Source: JADCCX01 sp031431475
GTDB taxonomy: Bacteria > Pseudomonadota > Alphaproteobacteria > Rhizobiales > Beijerinckiaceae
Length of the DNA: 64,000 nucleotides
NCBI GenBank assembly: GCA_031431475.1
Contig: JANPDL010000018.1
Location: forward strand, 310,001-374,000
Direction of reading: 5' to 3'
Under the pieces are notes generated by a model. That model searched no databases. It was not told the origin of the DNA and was given only the letters and a program-made list of their open reading frames with translations. Shown piece after piece: positions 1 through 8,767 of this stretch. The translations under genes were made by a program, and so were the position numbers. The first letter of the stretch is position 1. Each line of letters begins with the position of its first letter.

Positions 1-1
1 C

Positions 2-775
2 TTTGACCTCGTGGACTATTCGGATGAAGGCGGTGCGTCAGGCGTCACGGTCAATCTTCTGACCAACAAAGCGACGGATTCCTACGGTGATACCGATACA
101 TTCATTGCCATCGAGCGCATTCGCGGCACCGATTTCGCAGACACTATGTCCGGCAACAGCAGTGCCAATATGTTTGAGGGCGGTGGCGGCAATGACAGCA
201 TCGACGGGCTTGGCGGCGATGATATCCTGCGAGGCAATTTCGGCGATGACATGATCAAGGGCGGCACCGGTAATGATATGCTGACTGGCGGCCGTGGCTT
301 CGACACGATTGACGGCGGCACAGGCACCGGCGACACAGTTGACTACCGCGCTGACGATGGCTGGCACGGCGTATCGGTAAATCTGACAACAGGTCTTGCC
401 GAAGACAGCTGGGGCGATGTCGACAAGTTCATCAGCATCGAGCGTGTGATCGGCACGGATTTCGCGGACTGGTTCATGGGCAACACGGCTGTCAACCAGC
501 TTAACGGCATGGGTGGCAACGACACCCTGTCGGGCGGTGGCGGCAACGACACTTTCGTGTTCTGGGCGGATCACGGCAACGACCAGGTCAATGACTTCAA
601 CACTGGTGATATTCTCAATCTTGCAGCGTTCGGGTTCAAAACAGTCGATGATATCATCGCCGTTTCCAGTGGCCATGAGCTCGGTGTCATCATCCAGACA
701 AGTGCGACGAGCTCGATTGTCCTCGTGGACGTGAACGTCACGTCGCTGGCGACATTGGGTTATATCTTCGCCTGA
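2..775 (+). CDS. RTX-type calcium-binding protein, C-terminal part (5' end outside window)
   Basis: The reading frame is open from the first bases, so the true start lies upstream and only the last roughly 257 residues are seen. They contain glycine/aspartate nonapeptides of the RTX type (GGGGNDSIDG, GGDDILRG, GGTGNDMLTGG, GGGGNDTFVF), which in this family fold into a parallel beta-roll binding calcium. Between the repeat blocks are two related segments with the pattern VNLxTxxAxDSxGDxDxFxxIERxxGTDFAD. The tail after the last repeat (GNDQVNDFNTGDILNL) resembles the C-terminal region of type I secreted proteins. Such proteins usually leave the cell by an ABC-type secretion system; no such transporter is in this window. 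Whether the missing part carries an enzyme domain cannot be told. Confidence 0.85.
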   Translation, partial: FDLVDYSDEGGASGVTVNLLTNKATDSYGDTDTFIAIERIRGTDFADTMSGNSSANMFEGGGGNDSIDGLGGDDILRGNFGDDMIKGGTGNDMLTGGRGFDTIDGGTGTGDTVDYRADDGWHGVSVNLTTGLAEDSWGDVDKFISIERVIGTDFADWFMGNTAVNQLNGMGGNDTLSGGGGNDTFVFWADHGNDQVNDFNTGDILNLAAFGFKTVDDIIAVSSGHELGVIIQTSATSSIVLVDVNVTSLATLGYIFA

Positions 776-795
776 CGAACGGCAAAGGATTGCAG

Positions 796-821
796 CAGGC
801 CCCAGCAACGGGGCCTGTTTT
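796..821 (+). terminator. Rho-independent terminator after the RTX gene
   Basis: A perfect 8-bp GC-rich stem (CAGGCCCC / GGGGCCTG) with a 6-nt loop is followed by TTTT. It begins 20 bp after the RTX stop codon and separates that gene from queA. Confidence 0.8.
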
Positions 822-887
822 GCGTTTGTGCCCCTCGCGAATAGATCAGGGTTGCCGGGCGCAGATTGCTCCCATAAACCGCTGGCC

Positions 888-1955
888 ATGCGTCTCAGTG
901 ACTTTGATTTTCATCTGCCTGACGAGAATATCGCACTTCGGCCCGCCGAACCGCGCGACTCTGCACGACTTCTGGTGGTCAATCCGTCAGCTTCACCCCA
1001 TTTCACCGATCGCAGGGTTCCCGATCTGCTGAATTATCTGCGCGCGGGTGACGTCATGGTGTTCAACAACACCCGGGTCATCCCGGCACGATTGAACGGC
1101 ATACGCATGCGGGGTGCATTCGAAGCCAGGGTCGAGATCTTGCTGCACAAGCGCGAGGATGAGCAGAACTGGATTGCTTTCGCCCGGCCTGCGAAGAAAC
1201 TCTCGCCAGGTGACCGAATCGTTTTTGCGAACGGTATTGATCATGCGTTGGAAGCAAGCGTGATCAACAAGGCGGAAGACGGAAACGTCCATCTCGTTTT
1301 CAACCGGTCGGGGGCTGATCTGGATGTTGCTATTGCCGCCACCGGCGTGCTGCCGCTGCCTCCTTATATAGCCCAGAAGCGCGCGGCGGATGACCGTGAT
1401 CTCGCGGACTATCAGACTGTGTATGCCGAGCAGGACGGCGCTGTCGCCGCACCCACAGCAGGGCTGCATTTCACGCCAGAATTGCTGGCGTCGCTGGATG
1501 CCATGGGTGTCGAGCGGCACTTTGTTACACTGCACGTCGGCGCGGGAACCTTTCTGCCCGTGAAAACGGATGATCTCTCCCAACACAAAATGCACAGCGA
1601 ATGGGGCGTCGTGACCGCTGAGGTCGCAAACGCAATCAATACCGCAAGAGCACGAGGAGGGCGGGTGATTGCGGTTGGCACGACATCGTTGCGGTTGCTC
1701 GAAAGCGCGGCGGATGCATCCGGCAACATCCAGCCCTACGCTTCGGCGACCGACATCTTCATCACGCCGGGCTATCGATTCCGCGCGGTCGATATGCTGA
1801 TGACCAATTTTCACCTGCCGAAATCGACATTGATGATGCTGGTTTCGGCTTTTGCGGGATTTGATCTGATACGTAAGGCCTATGCACATGCCATCACAAG
1901 CGGCTATCGCTTCTATTCCTACGGCGATTCCAGCCTTTTGTTCCGTGCACAATGA
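888..1955 (+). CDS. queA: S-adenosylmethionine:tRNA ribosyltransferase-isomerase QueA
   Basis: QueA transfers and isomerises the ribosyl part of SAM onto preQ1 in position 34 of tRNAs for Tyr, His, Asn and Asp, giving epoxyqueuosine. The 355-residue product has the typical start MRLSDFDFHLPDE, the segment VMVFNNTRVIPARL, the block AAPTAGLHFTPELL, then HVGAGTFLPVK and TNFHLPKSTLMMLVSAFAG. I chose the ATG at 888 because family members begin there; the open frame could reach back to 828. The stop codon overlaps the tgt start (ATGA), so both queuosine genes are probably translated together. Confidence 0.96.
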   Translation: MRLSDFDFHLPDENIALRPAEPRDSARLLVVNPSASPHFTDRRVPDLLNYLRAGDVMVFNNTRVIPARLNGIRMRGAFEARVEILLHKREDEQNWIAFARPAKKLSPGDRIVFANGIDHALEASVINKAEDGNVHLVFNRSGADLDVAIAATGVLPLPPYIAQKRAADDRDLADYQTVYAEQDGAVAAPTAGLHFTPELLASLDAMGVERHFVTLHVGAGTFLPVKTDDLSQHKMHSEWGVVTAEVANAINTARARGGRVIAVGTTSLRLLESAADASGNIQPYASATDIFITPGYRFRAVDMLMTNFHLPKSTLMMLVSAFAGFDLIRKAYAHAITSGYRFYSYGDSSLLFRAQ

Positions 1956-3097
1956 CCGCCGAAATTCATCACCAGCCCACCAGCGATTTCCGCTTCACCC
2001 TTGATGCGACCGACGGCGCGGCGCGCACCGGTGCGCTCACCATGCCGCGCGGCGTCATCCGCACGCCGGCGTTCATGCCGGTGGGTACCACTGCAACCGT
2101 GAAGGGTCTGTATCCGCAGCAGGTGCGCGATCTGGGCGCGGATATCGTGCTGGGCAACACCTATCACCTGATGCTGCGTCCGGGCGCGGAGCGCATCCAG
2201 CGGCTCGGCGGACTGCATGAGTTTATGCGCTGGCTGCATCCGATCCTCACAGATTCTGGCGGGTTCCAGGTGATGTCACTGTCCGGTCTGCGCAAGCTCA
2301 CGGAAGATGGCGTGACGTTCAAATCGCACATCGATGGCTCAAAGCATCACATGACGCCGGAGCGCTCGGTCGAGATCCAGAATTTGCTTGGCTCAGATAT
2401 CGTGATGCAGCTGGATGAATGCATTCGTCTGCCAGCGGCGCGGGAGGAAGTCGAGCGGGCGATGCAGCTCTCCGTCCGCTGGGCCACACGTTGCAAGGCG
2501 GCCTTCGGTAACCCTGAGGGCAGGGCGCTGTTCGGCATCGTGCAGGGCGGCACCGACGAGGGCTTGCGGCGGGAGAGCGCCGAAGCGCTCGTGAACATCG
2601 GGTTCAACGGCTATGCCATTGGCGGACTGGCAGTCGGCGAGCCGCAGACGGATATGCTGCACACCATCGCCGCGACGGAACCGTATCTGCCGAAGGAAAA
2701 ACCACGATATCTCATGGGGGTAGGCACGCCGGATGATCTGCTGGAGGCGATCCGGCGCGGCGTCGACATGTTCGATTGCGTGCACCCCACGCGCGCAGGA
2801 CGCCATGGCACGATCTACACCCGCTTCGGCAAGCTCAACATGCAGAACGCCAAGCACGCCGAGGATAGCCGCCCGGTCGATGCCGAGAGCGCTTGCCCTG
2901 CCGCGCGCGACTACAGCCGAGCCTATCTGCATCATCTCATCCGCTCGCATGAGATGTTGGGCATGATGCTGCTGAGCTGGATCAACCTCGATTATTACCA
3001 GCGGCTGACCGAAGCCGCCCGTGCCGCAATTCGCGAGGGGCGTTACGAGGATCATATCGGCGCGGTGAAAGAGGCCTGGAAGCGGGGCGAGGCCTAA
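1952..3097 (+). CDS. tgt: tRNA-guanine transglycosylase Tgt
   Basis: Tgt swaps guanine-34 for preQ1 in GUN-anticodon tRNAs, the step before QueA. Family motifs are clear in the 381 residues: TDSGGFQVMSL (catalytic Asp about 101), FGIVQGG, GYAIGGLAVGE and FDCVHPTRAGRHG (nucleophile Asp about 275). The zinc site is unusual. Where well-studied bacterial enzymes have C-x-C-x2-C and a later His, this protein reads SACPAARDYSRAYLHHL and then SWINLDYYQ, so by eye only one cysteine (Cys315) of the four ligands remains. This may be a lineage trait. The gene overlaps queA by 4 bp, and its stop overlaps the end of the convergent gene on the other strand. Confidence 0.96.
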   Translation: MTAEIHHQPTSDFRFTLDATDGAARTGALTMPRGVIRTPAFMPVGTTATVKGLYPQQVRDLGADIVLGNTYHLMLRPGAERIQRLGGLHEFMRWLHPILTDSGGFQVMSLSGLRKLTEDGVTFKSHIDGSKHHMTPERSVEIQNLLGSDIVMQLDECIRLPAAREEVERAMQLSVRWATRCKAAFGNPEGRALFGIVQGGTDEGLRRESAEALVNIGFNGYAIGGLAVGEPQTDMLHTIAATEPYLPKEKPRYLMGVGTPDDLLEAIRRGVDMFDCVHPTRAGRHGTIYTRFGKLNMQNAKHAEDSRPVDAESACPAARDYSRAYLHHLIRSHEMLGMMLLSWINLDYYQRLTEAARAAIREGRYEDHIGAVKEAWKRGEA

Positions 3098-4137
3098 CGG
3101 ATCTTGTAGACTCCGTCTGGCGCATCGCGCCCCGTATCCGACGCCGCCTTCAAACCATCGACAATCCGTCCTGCAATCGGCAACCTGTAATGCAGCGGAT
3201 CCCAGTAATTCGCATCATTCGTCGTGATCGCGGACGGAATGCTGAAATCCACGATCCTTGCGCCGTGCTTGCGCGCAATCCCTGCAATTCGCCTCTTGCA
3301 CACCTCGATCTGCGCCGCATCAAGCGATCCGGGAACTGGTTGAGCCGCCACGTGCAGCGGCATGAAGGCCAATATGCGCAGGGCCGACGCCGGGCTCTTC
3401 TGCAAAAGCTCCTCCAGCCAGACCAGAGCGGGAAGTTGCAGCCTGTCCGCATCATCCCGCCTCAGAGTAACCGGCGGTGTCACTGGCGTCACCCCGGGCT
3501 CGCGAAAGCCTTTCCAGATGTGGAACCGGGCGCGTTCTGCATCGTAGGTGATCTCGGGCGGCGTGAAGACCTCATATCCATCGCGTCGAATGCGCTCGGG
3601 CATCAGGCCGAGATGAAAACCCGCCAGCCGCCCCGTAATCTCCAGCGTCTTGGTGCTGAGCAGTTCCGGCAGATCATTCCACGGGTTTTCGTCATACATC
3701 CATTCGGGAAAGCCCCGGAATGTGATTTTCACGATGCTCTTGTCGTCCACGCACCACATCTGGTCGAGGCCGATGATCAAGGTTTTCGGGGTTGGCTGAT
3801 ATCGCAAATAGAGCTTGGCCAGTTCCGTCTGTTCCCAGGCGGTGGCGGCATTCATCGCGAGATTGGCAAATCTCCCGCCGAAGGCTTTGTCGAGTTGCTC
3901 TGGGTCCAGCAAACGGCTCGTCGAGGTGCCGATGACAACCGAGTCAAAAGCCTTCGACCGTACGATCTGCGGATACATATAGCGCTGGTTGATATCCATG
4001 ATGGGCCGCGCGATGGGCAGCCGGATCGGCGACACGCCGTAGGGATCGAGCAGCAGGATGATCAGCCAGACGATAACCACGAGGCCCACCGTAACCGCCA
4101 GAAATGTCCTGATGAAGGCGAGGGCCGTTGCGGGCAT
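3094..4137 (-). CDS. Membrane-anchored protein with SGNH-hydrolase-like features, function unknown
   Basis: The 347-residue product starts with one strongly hydrophobic segment (about residues 8-27, LAVTVGLVVIVWLIILLL), suggesting an inner-membrane anchor with the rest in the periplasm. The segment FDSVVIGTSTSRLLDP resembles block I of SGNH or AlgX-like esterases, where the Ser after GxS would be the nucleophile, and YWDPLHYRLP near the C-terminus resembles the closing D-x-x-H block. This is a fold-level inference. The ATG at 4137 is preferred because the longer open frame would run through the tRNA-Lys gene. The gene is convergent with tgt, overlapping it by 4 bp. An acyl-transfer or deacetylation role on surface glycans is possible but unproven. 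Confidence 0.7.
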   Translation of the reverse strand: MPATALAFIRTFLAVTVGLVVIVWLIILLLDPYGVSPIRLPIARPIMDINQRYMYPQIVRSKAFDSVVIGTSTSRLLDPEQLDKAFGGRFANLAMNAATAWEQTELAKLYLRYQPTPKTLIIGLDQMWCVDDKSIVKITFRGFPEWMYDENPWNDLPELLSTKTLEITGRLAGFHLGLMPERIRRDGYEVFTPPEITYDAERARFHIWKGFREPGVTPVTPPVTLRRDDADRLQLPALVWLEELLQKSPASALRILAFMPLHVAAQPVPGSLDAAQIEVCKRRIAGIARKHGARIVDFSIPSAITTNDANYWDPLHYRLPIAGRIVDGLKAASDTGRDAPDGVYKIR

Positions 4138-4170
4138 GTCTTTTGACCGTTTGCCCCTGTCGAAAGCGTC

Positions 4171-4246
4171 TGGTGAGCCGGGCGGGGCTCGAACCCGCGA
4201 CCACATGATTAAAAGTCACGTGCTCTACCAACTGAGCTACCGGCCC
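4171..4246 (-). tRNA. tRNA-Lys (anticodon TTT)
   Basis: The reverse strand gives a 76-nt cloverleaf starting GGGCCGGTAGCTCAG, with a 7-nt anticodon loop CTTTTAA (anticodon TTT), a T-arm with GGTTCGAGCC and an encoded CCA end. The 7-bp acceptor stem pairs fully. Confidence 0.97.
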
Positions 4247-4276
4247 AAACGCAAGACCATAACAAGGTCTGCCGGG

Positions 4277-4305
4277 CTGATAGGCGAGGGACGCGCCCCG
4301 GTCAA
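4277..4305 (-). promoter_or_regulatory. Candidate sigma-70-type promoter for tRNA-Lys
   Basis: On the minus strand, TTGACC (4305-4300) and TATCAG (4282-4277) are separated by 17 bp, about 30 bp before the mature tRNA. Spacing and boxes fit a housekeeping promoter; no other start signal was seen in this gap. Confidence 0.5.
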
Positions 4306-4347
4306 TGCCGGGACGCAACTGTTCGAGTCAAAGGGATAACATTCCGG

Positions 4348-4791
4348 TCAGAGCGCTGGAATGCGCAGGACCTGACCGGGATAAATCTTGTCGGGATGCG
4401 ACAGCATCGGACGGTTAGCCTCGAAGATCACGTTGTACTGGCCGCCCTTGCCCTTGCCGTAGTTGGTCTCGGCAATCTTCCAGAGCGTATCGCCCTTGGC
4501 GACCGTGTACATCTTGGATGCAGCGACGGCATCATTCACGGCCAGCTTGTTCTCGATCTGCGCCACACCCATGGTATTGCCCATGGCGAGAATGATCTTT
4601 TCGGCTTCTTCCATCGACATGGCACTGCCGGTCAACACAACCTTGTCGCCGTTGACCTCGACATTGACGTTCGATGTGTCGAGCCCGTGCTTGGCGGCTT
4701 CCTTCTTCAGTTCGTCGGCAGGTGCGGCCTGCGCCTCGCTTGCACCGAAGATTTTGGCACCAACCTTTTTGGCAAAATCAAACAAACCCAT
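4348..4791 (-). CDS. kbp: BON and LysM domain protein, Kbp/YgaU-like
   Basis: The 147-residue protein matches the plan of E. coli Kbp (YgaU): a short N-terminus MGLFDFAKKVGAKIFG, a BON domain (about 30-85, with GDKVVLTGSAMSMEEAEKI) and a C-terminal LysM domain (about 93-145, YTVAKGDTLWKIAE to DKIYPGQVLRIP). E. coli Kbp is a cytoplasmic potassium-binding protein; older databases call this family LysM peptidoglycan-binding. There is no signal peptide, which favours the cytoplasmic Kbp role. A good ribosome binding site (AGGAC, about 6 nt upstream) supports the start. Confidence 0.88.
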   Translation of the reverse strand: MGLFDFAKKVGAKIFGASEAQAAPADELKKEAAKHGLDTSNVNVEVNGDKVVLTGSAMSMEEAEKIILAMGNTMGVAQIENKLAVNDAVAASKMYTVAKGDTLWKIAETNYGKGKGGQYNVIFEANRPMLSHPDKIYPGQVLRIPAL

Positions 4792-4841
4792 GGTTCAGTC
4801 CTTCTTTTTATCCTGCGGGACAATTCCCCCCGGACATAGTG

Positions 4842-7028
4842 TCACGTCTGGGCCTTGCCCGGCAAGCTGACGGAAGGCAGGCGCGCCAGAATCGATAGCA
4901 GCGCCCGATCTGTCAGGACCACGCCACGTTCTTTCGGGTGAAGCCAGTTTGCGGCCTCTTCAAGGCTGTTGGCTTCCGACAGCTTGGCTTCTGCCATCGC
5001 GCGTTCCGCTGTAACATGACCGCGCTGGCGGGGTGTGGCGACTGGAAGCATATCGATATGGCTTTGCCGAAGCGTCGGATTCTGATGCAGCACCTTAACG
5101 GCCTCGCATTCATCGAACCCGCGTTTTGCGAGTTCCTCTGACAACGCATTGGCGCGATCCGCGATAGGCGGGCGCGTGGTTTCCTCCGGCGTCAGCAGAA
5201 TGCCGCGCTCCTTGAGCCACAAGCCAATCGACAACTGGCCACTTGCCCATGAGATCTGGATTGCGAGCAGCAGCCCAAGGATCGTGGGCGACATCCAGGC
5301 GAACAGCGAAGTGGCGATCAGGAAGGCGGAAATACCGGTGATCGCGCCCAATACCACGTGTGAACGATGGCGACGGATGATATCGCCCACAGGGATGGAC
5401 CCGTCATCGCGCCGCTGCGGGTTCCAGCCTGTGTCGCGACCCGCCAGAATCTGAAATACGGCACCCGACTGGATCAGCATCATCACGGGAGCCAGCAAAG
5501 CCGACATGATGACCTCGACAATGAACGAGATCGTGAGACGGATACCCCCGCCGCAGGCCCGCCGATCAGCGCCGTTCAGCAGATACAGGAAAAGGCCGAA
5601 AATCTTTGGTGCCAGCAGGATGAGCATCGTGGCCGCGAACAGCGTCAGCGAGCGCTCGGCATCGAAACGCGGCCATGCCGGAAACAGCGAAAACTCGCTG
5701 GTGAAATACTCCGGACGGATGAACTTCGACTGCAGCACGATGGTGATACCGACGATCAACTGGAACAGCCACAGCGGCGAAGCCAGATAGGACATGATCC
5801 CGGTGGCGAAATGCTGCCGTGTGGCCCAGTGAAAGCCTTTCGCACCGATGATGCGGGTGTGCTGCAGGTTGCCCTGGCACCAGCGCCGGTCGCGCGCCGC
5901 AAGATCGATAAGGGATGGCGGGCTTTCCTCGTAGGAGCCGACAAGGCCCGGCACCATGTACACCGCATAGCCCGCGCGGCGGATCAGCGCTGCCTCGACG
6001 AAATCATGGCTCAGGATATGCCCACCGAATGGCGGCTTGCCCTTGAGTTCGGGCATTGCGCAGAAATCCGCGAAGGCTTTCGTGCGGATGATGGCGTTAT
6101 GACCCCAGTAATTGCCGTCCCGCCCCATCCAGAGACGCAGGCCTTCTGCGATCACGGGACCATAGATTCGTGCAGCGAATTGCTGGAGACGAGCAAAGAG
6201 CGTGTTGCGGTTGATGATCAGCGGCAGCGTCTGGATGATACCGGCATCGAGATCACCCTCCATGGCCTGCGCCAGACCAACCATGGATTCGCCCGTCATC
6301 AGGCTGTCGGCATCCAGCACCAGCATGTGTTCATAAGCGCCACCCCAGCGAGTGACGAAATCCGCGATATTGCCTGCTTTGCGGGCCGTGTTCTTCAGCC
6401 GATGGCGATAGAAAAACCGCACATCATCAGGTAGTTCCTGCCGCAATGTGACGAAGGCGCGTTCCTCTGCGATCCAGACATCGGCATCGGTCGTGTCCGA
6501 CAGGAAAAAGAAATCGAAATGCTGGATCAAACCGGTTGCGCGAATTTCCTCGATCATCGCGGCGACCGAACCAAACACGCGGCTGGGAGCTTCGTTGTAG
6601 ATCGGCATGATTACGGCGGTCTGATGCCGGAGCGTTTTGGGTACGCTCAGCCAATTCTTTCCGCGTCGCAGCAATGACACGAAACCCACGACCGCGGATG
6701 AAAAAGCCAGCGCGATCCAGGAGAAATTGAGCGCAAAGAGGATGAGCAACCCCCATTCCAGCACCGTGACGCCGCCAACTGCGACGACAGCATACATTTC
6801 CCAGATGCCGACGGCGGTTACGGCAAGGCCGCCGCCAAAGATGAAAAATCGGGCAAGCCACGGCGTGTAAGCCTTGTCAGGATCACGCCAGCTATAGCGG
6901 TCCTTCTTCGACCAGCGCTCGAAGGACTGCACCGGCATTGCAAGCCGAGATTCCACCGGCATGGCCGGGCGGTCGATCCTGCTCGTTCCGTTGGGCAACG
7001 CGGTCACGATGTCCATCGATACAACCAT
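4842..7028 (-). CDS. opgH: Glucan biosynthesis glucosyltransferase OpgH (MdoH)
   Basis: OpgH is the inner-membrane glucosyltransferase that builds the backbone of osmoregulated periplasmic glucans from UDP-glucose. The 728-residue product has two N-terminal membrane helices, then a GT2 domain (about 135-400) with MPIYNEAPSRVF, the metal motif LDADSLM and the Q/RxxRW-type signature RDRRWCQGNLQH, followed by several membrane helices. The start at 7028 lies inside opgG, 25 bp before its stop; an ATG at 7016 is an equal alternative. The overlap points to translational coupling with opgG, the usual order in this operon. Confidence 0.95.
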   Translation of the reverse strand: MVVSMDIVTALPNGTSRIDRPAMPVESRLAMPVQSFERWSKKDRYSWRDPDKAYTPWLARFFIFGGGLAVTAVGIWEMYAVVAVGGVTVLEWGLLILFALNFSWIALAFSSAVVGFVSLLRRGKNWLSVPKTLRHQTAVIMPIYNEAPSRVFGSVAAMIEEIRATGLIQHFDFFFLSDTTDADVWIAEERAFVTLRQELPDDVRFFYRHRLKNTARKAGNIADFVTRWGGAYEHMLVLDADSLMTGESMVGLAQAMEGDLDAGIIQTLPLIINRNTLFARLQQFAARIYGPVIAEGLRLWMGRDGNYWGHNAIIRTKAFADFCAMPELKGKPPFGGHILSHDFVEAALIRRAGYAVYMVPGLVGSYEESPPSLIDLAARDRRWCQGNLQHTRIIGAKGFHWATRQHFATGIMSYLASPLWLFQLIVGITIVLQSKFIRPEYFTSEFSLFPAWPRFDAERSLTLFAATMLILLAPKIFGLFLYLLNGADRRACGGGIRLTISFIVEVIMSALLAPVMMLIQSGAVFQILAGRDTGWNPQRRDDGSIPVGDIIRRHRSHVVLGAITGISAFLIATSLFAWMSPTILGLLLAIQISWASGQLSIGLWLKERGILLTPEETTRPPIADRANALSEELAKRGFDECEAVKVLHQNPTLRQSHIDMLPVATPRQRGHVTAERAMAEAKLSEANSLEEAANWLHPKERGVVLTDRALLSILARLPSVSLPGKAQT

Positions 7029-8536
7029 GTCTCGCTCAGCGGCTTGTCGCCGTCTTCCAGGATCAGGCGTATCTCGACCGCATTCTCGCCGCCCGGATCA
7101 AGCTCGAACAGCACGCGGGCTGTCTGGCGCTGCGGGTTGATCAGCAGGCGCGGATTCAGGATTTGTCCTGGCGTGCATGTGAGATTGAGCTTGATCTCTG
7201 GCAGCTTCTCCTGAGCGAACAATTCACCCGCGAATTCGACAAGACAGCGTCTGCGACGGGCCTGCGATCCCCGACCGATGCGAAAGCCAGCGGCATGCGC
7301 CAGAGCGGGCTTCTCCGGCGGCGACCAGCACCAGAATTGCCGGTAGGCGATGCTTGTCTCTGATCCCGCTGCGATGCCGACTTTTGGCCGCCAGAAAGCG
7401 ATAACGTTGTCATTCACCTCGGATTCGCTGGGAATCTCCACGAGCTGGATGTTGCCCGCGCCCCATTCTCCGATGGGTTCAATCCAGAGCGACGGCCTGA
7501 GGTCATAGCGTTGATCGTCGTCCTGAAACGCGCTGAAATCGCGCTCGCGCTGGATCAGGCCAAAACCTTTGGGATTTTCGTCCATGAATTGCGAAATTTG
7601 CAGCTGTTCAGGATTATTGAGCGGCCGCCATATCCACTCCCCGCGCCCATTAAACATTTGCAGGCCGTTCACTTCATGTACGGATGGACGAAAATCATCA
7701 ACGCCGCGTCGACGATTGGGACCGAAGAGAAAGCTCCCTTGCATCGGCGCGATCCCGATGTTGTCGAGCAGTGCGCGCGCAAAGATGGTTGCCTCGGTAT
7801 CGAGGATAGTCACGTCGTTGGTCCGCAAGGTGAAGCGAAAGGCCGCCGTCGCGCTTTCGGAATCGGCCACGGCATGAATTGCCAACACGTTGTCGGCGGT
7901 TGGTCGTTCGATCCAGAACGCGCGAAATACCGGGAATTCCTCACCACGAGGATCGGCAGTCTTGACCGCCAGCGCACGGGACATTGCCCCCATGATCTGG
8001 CCACGAGCAACCGCACGGAAGAAGGTTGCGCCCTGAAATGTGGCGATCTCGCGTGGATTGTCCCCCGATGTCAGCAAACGGAAGCCGGAAAAGCCGATAT
8101 CAGTGATTTGTGCTGGAGGTTGCAGCTTGCCAAAATTGTAGCGCGCGGGATCATAAACAACACGGCGAACAATTCCGTCTTCGACGAGGCTCATGGATAC
8201 CGGTGTTGCATAGACAAAACCACGATGTAGCGGTTCGATGACGAAGGGGCGGGCCTCGTCCGCCCAAATTCGCCGCTCAGGCTGATGACGGATGCCGCTG
8301 TAGTTTTCCGCGTTCAATCCGTTGAAAGGATCGGGCAGGCTGGTGTTCGGCGGCAGGAAGGGGCGCTTGGACAACAGCCGCGCTGCTTCGATCACGACAC
8401 CGGGTTCGAAGCGGGTGCCGTCCTGGAGAACAGCCTGGAGAAATGCCAGTGCTCCCGGTTGCTGCTGGGCCGATGCTGCTGTGCCAATGCTTGCCGCAGC
8501 TGCTCCCCCTACAAATTGACGCCTGTCCATGGGCAT
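7004..8536 (-). CDS. opgG: Periplasmic glucan biosynthesis protein OpgG (MdoG), Tat substrate
   Basis: OpgG acts in the periplasm with OpgH to shape osmoregulated glucans. The N-terminus MPMDRRQFVGGAAAASIGTA is a twin-arginine signal (RRQF followed by a small hydrophobic stretch ending near SAQQQ), so export in folded form is likely. The body has the family plan: an early domain with LPDPFNGLNAENYSGI and GFVYATPVSMSLVEDG, then DIGFSGFRLL and FRPSVHEVNGLQMFNGRGEW, and a C-terminal Ig-like part. ATGs at 8569, 8536 and 8530 are in frame; 8536 or 8530 puts the Tat motif near the terminus. It is divergent from glmU across a 231-bp gap that should hold both promoters. Confidence 0.93.
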   Translation of the reverse strand: MPMDRRQFVGGAAAASIGTAASAQQQPGALAFLQAVLQDGTRFEPGVVIEAARLLSKRPFLPPNTSLPDPFNGLNAENYSGIRHQPERRIWADEARPFVIEPLHRGFVYATPVSMSLVEDGIVRRVVYDPARYNFGKLQPPAQITDIGFSGFRLLTSGDNPREIATFQGATFFRAVARGQIMGAMSRALAVKTADPRGEEFPVFRAFWIERPTADNVLAIHAVADSESATAAFRFTLRTNDVTILDTEATIFARALLDNIGIAPMQGSFLFGPNRRRGVDDFRPSVHEVNGLQMFNGRGEWIWRPLNNPEQLQISQFMDENPKGFGLIQRERDFSAFQDDDQRYDLRPSLWIEPIGEWGAGNIQLVEIPSESEVNDNVIAFWRPKVGIAAGSETSIAYRQFWCWSPPEKPALAHAAGFRIGRGSQARRRRCLVEFAGELFAQEKLPEIKLNLTCTPGQILNPRLLINPQRQTARVLFELDPGGENAVEIRLILEDGDKPLSETWLYRWTS

Positions 8537-8767
8537 TCTTGGTGGTTTTTCCTGGTTTTGGTACCGCATTGCCCAAAGCCTGACGCGGTCTTCCCGTTTC
8601 TATAAAGCATCTCGCCGTGAGGTGAAGACGCGTTCCATGGAATTAAGGACAGGATCGCCATATTCGTCGTTTGTTTACCGACATGCCCCATTGCTCAGCG
8701 GAGATGAACAGGGGATGATTCTGTTCGTCGGAAGACGTGAAGCACGGGCAAACCGGAGTTCTCAGCC

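Noticed and set aside
38..889. Long minus-strand open frame opposite the RTX gene
   Set aside because: It mirrors the RTX repeats on the coding strand and spans a terminator; codon pattern and repeats support the plus strand.
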